Below are positions 39,853 to 44,764 of a stretch of 44,764 nt of DNA, piece after piece (the stretch's first letter is position 1; each line of letters begins with the position of its first letter). The stretch lies in contig NZ_FSRI01000005.1 of the NCBI RefSeq assembly GCF_900141775.1, forward strand, positions 1 through 44,764, written 5' to 3'. The notes under the pieces are model-generated. The model ran no database searches. It was not told the origin of the DNA and saw only the letters and a program-made list of their open reading frames with translations. A program made the translations under genes and the position numbers. This DNA comes from Salinivibrio sp. ES.052. Lineage in GTDB: Bacteria; Pseudomonadota; Gammaproteobacteria; Enterobacterales; Vibrionaceae.

Positions 39853-40000
39853 AACGCGACTCTTTTGTTTGGAATGGGGGCAGTTTACCTGTTGAATGGT
39901 AATTTGATCCAGCAGGACAAGGCGACATTTTGTATAATGGCAGGCTGGCCCTACCTCGGCAAACCACGTGTTTTCCAATTTATAACCAAGCAGGCTGAAC

Positions 40001-40891
40001 GTGAATAATAACATTGAACTCATCGAGCAGTTTCTGGACGCGATGTGGATGGAGCGAGGGTTGTCTGAGAATACCTTAAATTCCTATCGCACCGATTTAC
40101 TCAAGCTGTGTCGCTGGCTGGATAGCCGTGCGCTGGTGGCAGTAAGCAAACAAGATTTGCAAGATTATCAGTACTGGCTACATGAACAAGGCTATCAGGC
40201 TAGCTCTCGCAGTCGGATGGTGTCGGCCCTGCGTCGGCTTTTTCAGTATTTGTATCGGCAGAAATTACGGCCTGACGATCCGAGTGCTACCTTGATCAGC
40301 CCCAAGCAGCCTAAGCGGCTTCCCAAGGATCTAACGGAGGCGCAAATCAACGATTTATTGGAAGCACCTAATACCGCTTATCCGCTTGAATTGCGTGATA
40401 AAGCGATGTTGGAACTGCTCTATGCGACGGGGTTACGTGTGACTGAGCTAATTGGGCTGACCACTGAAAATGTCAGTTTACGGCAAGGCGTGGTGCGCGT
40501 TTTGGGTAAAGGCGATAAAGAGCGCTTGGTGCCGATGGGAGAGTCGGCCGTGGATTGGCTTGAACAGTATTTATCTCATGGTCGCCCAATCTTATTAGGC
40601 CAAACCAGCACGGATGTGTTTTTCCCGAGTAAGCGTGCGCGACAGATGACGCGGCAAACGTTTTGGCATCGGATCAAATATTATGCTCAACTGGCAGGTA
40701 TTGAAACTGATGATCTATCGCCGCACGTCCTTCGACATGCCTTTGCGACCCACTTACTTAATCATGGGGCCGACTTACGTGTGGTGCAGATGTTACTTGG
40801 GCACAGTGACCTGTCGACGACCCAAATCTATACCCATGTGGCAACGGAGCGTTTGAAGCAGCTCCATCAAGCGCATCACCCGCGTGGCTAA
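40001..40891 (+). CDS. xerD: site-specific tyrosine recombinase XerD
   Basis: 296 residues (E. coli 298). N-terminal SAM-like core-binding domain (about 1-105) and C-terminal catalytic domain. The active-site set is complete: Arg in [12 protein letters not shown], Lys in [12 protein letters not shown], His/Arg in [14 protein letters not shown], His in [11 protein letters not shown] and the nucleophilic Tyr in IYTHV. With XerC it resolves chromosome dimers at dif under FtsK control. recJ follows after 26 bases; dsbC, which usually stands between them, is missing. Confidence 0.96.
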   Translation: MNNNIELIEQFLDAMWMERGLSENTLNSYRTDLLKLCRWLDSRALVAVSKQDLQDYQYWLHEQGYQASSRSRMVSALRRLFQYLYRQKLRPDDPSATLISPKQPKRLPKDLTEAQINDLLEAPNTAYPLELRDKAMLELLYATGLRVTELIGLTTENVSLRQGVVRVLGKGDKERLVPMGESAVDWLEQYLSHGRPILLGQTSTDVFFPSKRARQMTRQTFWHRIKYYAQLAGIETDDLSPHVLRHAFATHLLNHGADLRVVQMLLGHSDLSTTQIYTHVATERLKQLHQAHHPRG

Positions 40892-40917
40892 GCTAATTGA
40901 TAACTGGTGGTAATTTC

Positions 40918-42648
40918 ATGATAGAAATAAAAAGACGGACGCCTTCGGTGACGCCAGCGTTCAGTGATGCGATTCCTCCGCTATTACAGCGCTTATATAC
41001 ACATCGCGGGCTGCGCGATGACAGCGAACTTAACCGAAGTGCTGCGGGACTGTATCAATATCAAGCGTTAATGGGGATCGATGCCGCGGTACAGTTATTA
41101 TCAAACGCTTTAGCTAACCATCAATTTATTCTTATTGTTGGTGACTTTGACGCTGATGGTGCTACCTCGTCTGCGCTGTCAGTCAAAGCGCTACGTATGA
41201 TGGGGGCGACCCGTGTTGATTATTTAGTGCCTAACCGTTTTGACGATGGTTATGGCTTAAGCCCTGAGGTGGTCGATCAGGCGGCTGAGCGCGGGGCCGA
41301 GCTGATTATGACCGTCGACAATGGCGTGTCTTCATTGTCAGGGGTTGCTCATGCAAAAAACCTCGGTATGCAAGTGTTGGTCACCGATCACCATTTACCC
41401 GGTGACCAATTGCCGAATGCCGATGCGATGGTTAACCCGAACCTTGATGAGTGTGACTTTCCATCGAAAGCACTGGCGGGGGTGGGCGTGGCGTTTTATT
41501 TGATGCTGGCGCTGCGCGCGCACTTACGTGATCAGGGGTGGTTTGAGCAACAAGGCTTAGGTATCCCCAACTTGGCAGAGTTACTCGATCTCGTGGCTCT
41601 GGGTACAGTGGCCGATGTGGTAGCGCTTGATAGTAATAATCGTATATTGGTTCATCAAGGGTTACAGCGGATCCGCGCAGGCCGCTGTCGGCCGGGGATC
41701 CAAGCGTTAATCGAGGTCGCCAATCGCAATATGGCAACCTTGGTGGCCAGTGATTTTGGCTTTGCGTTAGGACCCAGGATCAATGCCGCTGGACGATTAG
41801 ATGACATGGCCTTTGGGGTAGAGTTATTACTGTGCGATAACATTCATGCTGCCAGACGCATGGCGTCTGAGTTGGATGCGCTCAATCAAACCCGCAAAGA
41901 CATTGAGCAAGGAATGAAGCAAGAAGCCGTGGCTTGGTGTGAGCGCTTGATTGCCGAGCAGTCTGAGCGTGAGTTGCCGGTCGGACTGGCACTTTTTCAG
42001 CGAGATTGGCACCAGGGAGTGATTGGGATCCTCGCCTCGCGCTTAAAAGATCAATTTCACCGCCCGGTGATTGCGTTTGCCGATGGTGGTGATGGACTGA
42101 TAAAAGGCTCAGCACGTTCGATCCCAGGCTTACATATGCGCGATACGTTAGATCGGATTGATACGTTACATCCTGGCCTGATTAAAAAGTTTGGTGGTCA
42201 CGCGATGGCGGCAGGGCTGACCATCGATGAAACTCAATTTAACACCTTTTCACAGCTGTTTGATGCGCAAGTTCGGGAACAAGTGAGTGATGACGATCTA
42301 AAAGGCATATTGCTGAGCGATGGCCCATTACAAAGCCATGAACTTGGGCTAGAAACGGCCGAGCTTATTCAATCGGGCGGTCCGTGGGGGCAAGGTTTCC
42401 CAGAGCCTCAATTTGATGGCACCTTCAATGTCTTGCAGCAAAAGTTGGTGGGAGGGAAACATCTAAAGCTGATGGTAGAGCCAGCGGGGGGTGGCACCAT
42501 GATTGATGCGATTGCGTTTAATATCGATTTACGTCGCTGGCCAGATCCAAGTGCAAAAACACTTCATTTGGTCTATCGACTGGATATTAATGAATTTCGC
42601 GGTAACCGTAGCGCTCAGTTGATCGTTTCTCACCTTGAAGTCGCTTAA
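40918..42648 (+). CDS. recJ: single-stranded-DNA exonuclease RecJ
   Basis: 576 residues (E. coli 577). DHH-superfamily 5'-3' exonuclease in RecF-pathway recombination and mismatch repair. Motif I VGDFDADGATSSALS (about 74-88), motif II region VDNGVSS, motif III VTDHHLPG (DHH), a downstream DLVALGTVADVV, and a DHHA1-type segment KKFGGHAMAAGLTI (about 422-435), then an OB-fold tail. I use ATG at 40918; the frame opens at a TTG seven codons earlier. GGTGGT lies 8-9 bases upstream. Confidence 0.96.
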   Translation: MIEIKRRTPSVTPAFSDAIPPLLQRLYTHRGLRDDSELNRSAAGLYQYQALMGIDAAVQLLSNALANHQFILIVGDFDADGATSSALSVKALRMMGATRVDYLVPNRFDDGYGLSPEVVDQAAERGAELIMTVDNGVSSLSGVAHAKNLGMQVLVTDHHLPGDQLPNADAMVNPNLDECDFPSKALAGVGVAFYLMLALRAHLRDQGWFEQQGLGIPNLAELLDLVALGTVADVVALDSNNRILVHQGLQRIRAGRCRPGIQALIEVANRNMATLVASDFGFALGPRINAAGRLDDMAFGVELLLCDNIHAARRMASELDALNQTRKDIEQGMKQEAVAWCERLIAEQSERELPVGLALFQRDWHQGVIGILASRLKDQFHRPVIAFADGGDGLIKGSARSIPGLHMRDTLDRIDTLHPGLIKKFGGHAMAAGLTIDETQFNTFSQLFDAQVREQVSDDDLKGILLSDGPLQSHELGLETAELIQSGGPWGQGFPEPQFDGTFNVLQQKLVGGKHLKLMVEPAGGGTMIDAIAFNIDLRRWPDPSAKTLHLVYRLDINEFRGNRSAQLIVSHLEVA

Positions 42649-42663
42649 TTATGCGGCTTTTTT
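42638..42663 (+). terminator. recJ terminator overlapping its stop codon
   Basis: AAGTCGC (last codons of recJ) pairs with GCGGCTT across the stop codon, followed by TTTTTT. The stem is short with one G-U pair, so efficiency is uncertain. Confidence 0.6.
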
Positions 42664-42743
42664 CATCACGCCCTGTTTATTGGCGTGACAATTCGCTAAA
42701 ATTCGGCGGTTAAATTTCCGCTAATTAATGAAGATGCTTGACC

Positions 42744-43842
42744 ATGTTTGAGATTAATCCAATCAAAAATCGCCTCGCGGATATCGCTGAACGCACCGAT
42801 GTCCTTCGGGGGTATCTTTGACTATGACGCCAAGAAAGAGCGTCTAGAAGAAGTCAATGCCGAATTAGAACAACCGGATGTGTGGAACGAACCACAACGT
42901 GCGCAAGCGTTGGGTAAAGAGCGCGCGTCATTGGAGGCGGTGGTCGATACCATCGATCAACTGACGCAAGGTGGCGAAGATGTTAATGAGCTACTGACGC
43001 TTGCCGTCGAAGAAGACGATCAAGAAACCTTTGATGAAATTGAGCCCGAATTGGCTGATCTTGAAGACAAGCTCACTAAGCTTGAGTTCCGTCGCATGTT
43101 CTCCGGCGAACATGATGCCTCCGATAGCTACATAGACCTTCAAGCAGGGTCTGGTGGCACAGAAGCACAAGATTGGACCAACATGATGCTACGCATGTAT
43201 CTGCGCTGGGCCGATGCCAAAGGCTTTAAAGCCGAAGTCATTGAAGTGTCTGAAGGCGATGTGGCAGGGCTTAAATCCGCCACTGTGCGTATTTCGGGTG
43301 AGTATGCCTACGGCTGGTTGCGCACTGAAACAGGCGTGCACCGTTTGGTACGTAAATCTCCGTTTGATTCCGGTGGACGCCGTCATACCTCATTTGCCTC
43401 TGCATTTGTGTATCCGGAAATCGATGACGATATTGAGATCGACATTAATCCATCGGATCTGCGTATTGATGTCTACCGCGCCTCAGGGGCAGGGGGACAG
43501 CACGTCAATACCACAGAGTCAGCGGTACGTATTACCCACATCCCCACCAATGCGGTGGTGCAGTGTCAAAATGATCGCTCACAACACAAAAACAAAGATC
43601 AGGCGATGAAGCAGCTCCGAGCGAAACTGTTTGAACTTGAGCTACAAAAGCAAAATGCGGAAAAACAAGCCAACGAAGATGCGAAGTCGGATATCGGTTG
43701 GGGCAGTCAGATCCGCTCCTACGTATTAGATGATTCCCGTATCAAAGATTTGCGTACCGGTGTTGAAAACCGTAATACACAGGCCGTTCTTGACGGCAAT
43801 TTAGATAAATTTATCGAAGCCAGCCTCAAATCTGGCCTGTAA
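42744..43842 (+). CDS. prfB: peptide chain release factor 2, with programmed +1 frameshift
   Basis: RF2 is made by joining 42744-42818 and 42820-43842 (365 residues, as in E. coli). Codon 26 is an in-frame TGA at 42819-42821 in the context CTT TGA C, preceded by CGGGGGTAT whose G-run acts as an internal Shine-Dalgarno. Ribosomes stall when RF2 is scarce, slip +1 from CTT and continue at GAC, so RF2 controls its own synthesis. The product shows the anticodon-like SPF tripeptide (RKSPFDSGG), which reads UGA/UAA, and the catalytic GGQ in [15 protein letters not shown]. Start ATG at 42744. lysS follows 26 bases later. Confidence 0.97.
42807..42822 (+). promoter_or_regulatory. prfB: prfB frameshift site
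   Basis: CGG GGG TAT CTT TGA C: an internal Shine-Dalgarno-like G-run three bases before the slippery CTT, then the TGA stop and the unfavourable 3' C. The arrangement matches the E. coli site except that the base before the G-run is C rather than A. Confidence 0.95.
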
Positions 43843-43868
43843 TCACGATTTAATGTTAAGGGTTTTCT

Positions 43869-44764
43869 ATGACTGACCAGTTACCAGACGAAAATAAGCT
43901 GATTGCCGAGCGTCGCGCCAAACTGAATCACATTCGTGAAAACTGTAAGGCAAACGGCCATCCTAATGACTTCCGTCGTGAACATCTTGCCGCTGACCTA
44001 CAGGCTGAGTTTGGCGAAAAAGAGAAAGCGGAACTCGAAACACTCGACCATAAAGTGACCATTGCGGGCCGTATCATGGCCAAACGTGGGCCGTTTTTGG
44101 TGGTGCAAGATGTGTCAGGACGGGTTCAGGCTTACGCCTCAAAAGAGGTCCAAAAAGCACTGAAAGCCGAGTATCAAGGCCTGGATATTGGTGACATTAT
44201 TGGTGTCCATGGTGCGCTGCACAAGTCGGGCAAAGGCGATCTCTATGTCAACATGGAACGCTACCAGTTACTGACCAAGGCCTTGCGGCCACTGCCTGAA
44301 AAATTCCATGGCCTGGCGGATCAAGAGCTCCGTTATCGCCAACGTTATGTCGACTTGATTGTGAACGAAGAGTCACGTCACGCATTTCAAGTGCGTTCAA
44401 GTGTCGTGACCGCCATTCGTAACTACATGGTAGAAAAACACTTTATGGAAGTGGAAACGCCGATGATGCATGTCATCCCAGGCGGAGCGACAGCACGTCC
44501 GTTTACCACCCATCATAATGCGTTAGATATCGACATGTACTTACGTGTGGCGCCAGAGCTTTACTTAAAGCGTCTCGTGGTTGGCGGCTTTGAGCGCGTG
44601 TTCGAAGTTAACCGTAACTTCCGTAATGAAGGGCTATCACCACGCCATAACCCAGAATTCACCATGATGGAATTCTATATGGCGTATGCCGATTATAACG
44701 ATCTGATGGATCTCACCGAAGACATGCTGTCACGCGTGGCACTGGAAGTGATGGGGCAGTCGGT
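43869..44764 (+). CDS. lysS: lysyl-tRNA synthetase, N-terminal part (cut by window end)
   Basis: ATG at 43869 opens 298 complete codons without a stop to the window edge. N-terminal OB-fold anticodon-binding domain (about 60-145, [25 protein letters not shown] in outline), then the class II catalytic domain: motif 1 with [34 protein letters not shown], and motif 2 [21 protein letters not shown]. Motif 3 lies beyond the window. It charges tRNA-Lys and is co-directional with prfB at the conserved prfB-lysS junction. Confidence 0.96.
   Translation, partial: MTDQLPDENKLIAERRAKLNHIRENCKANGHPNDFRREHLAADLQAEFGEKEKAELETLDHKVTIAGRIMAKRGPFLVVQDVSGRVQAYASKEVQKALKAEYQGLDIGDIIGVHGALHKSGKGDLYVNMERYQLLTKALRPLPEKFHGLADQELRYRQRYVDLIVNEESRHAFQVRSSVVTAIRNYMVEKHFMEVETPMMHVIPGGATARPFTTHHNALDIDMYLRVAPELYLKRLVVGGFERVFEVNRNFRNEGLSPRHNPEFTMMEFYMAYADYNDLMDLTEDMLSRVALEVMGQS

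Overview
This window reads as a stretch of the main chromosome of a member of the Vibrionaceae. The supporting signs are a 16S 3' end and 5S rRNA of Vibrio type, a 16S-23S spacer carrying Glu-Lys-Ala(GGC)-Val tRNAs, a divergent irgB/irgA pair closely resembling that of Vibrio cholerae, and gammaproteobacterial gene order throughout. Base composition looks close to half GC by eye (not computed), higher than typical Vibrio. Salinivibrio or a similar genus is possible, but I cannot settle the genus without a database.

Layout. Positions 1-139 are the right end of an IS3-family element: the last 35 codons of the transposase and a terminal repeat. A MocR-type GntR/aminotransferase regulator (247-1710) and a 70-residue membrane protein (1781-1993) follow, closed by a long hairpin terminator. 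A complete ribosomal RNA operon fills 2126-8037: P1-type promoter, boxA, 16S, four tRNAs, a second boxA, 23S, 5S and a terminator. On the minus strand come a YeiE-like LysR regulator, a Cache/HAMP membrane sensor without a known output module, rsmC, an AI-2E/PerM-family membrane protein, and the run yggS-proC-yggT-DUF4426-rdgB-hemW. pilT (plus) diverges from yggS and converges on, and overlaps, ruvX, the last gene of the minus-strand run rsmE-gshB-yqgE-ruvX. sprT and metK (with MetJ boxes) lie beyond.

From 23519 onward: irgB and irgA with a Fur box and a candidate IrgB operator; epd-pgk-fba-mscS; argO/argP diverging; yggE; a sodium:alanine symporter gene; srmB and trmN; brnQ; fldB diverging from xerD; then recJ, prfB (with the programmed +1 frameshift) and the first two thirds of lysS, cut by the window end.

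The genes are mostly housekeeping: ribosome production and rRNA modification (rrn, rsmC, rsmE, trmN, srmB), translation termination and charging (prfB, lysS), central glycolysis (epd, pgk, fba), methionine/SAM and glutathione synthesis, DNA repair and chromosome resolution (ruvX, recJ, xerD), amino-acid transport, and iron uptake. I found no CRISPR array, prophage, toxin-antitoxin pair or defence island, and nothing I would call a new multi-gene system. The most open items are the Cache/HAMP protein with an unassigned conserved-looking C-terminal module, an altered AIRNLIRE-type motif in PilT together with the absence of pilU, and four places (yggU, pilU, endA, dsbC) where a gene expected from conserved order is missing.
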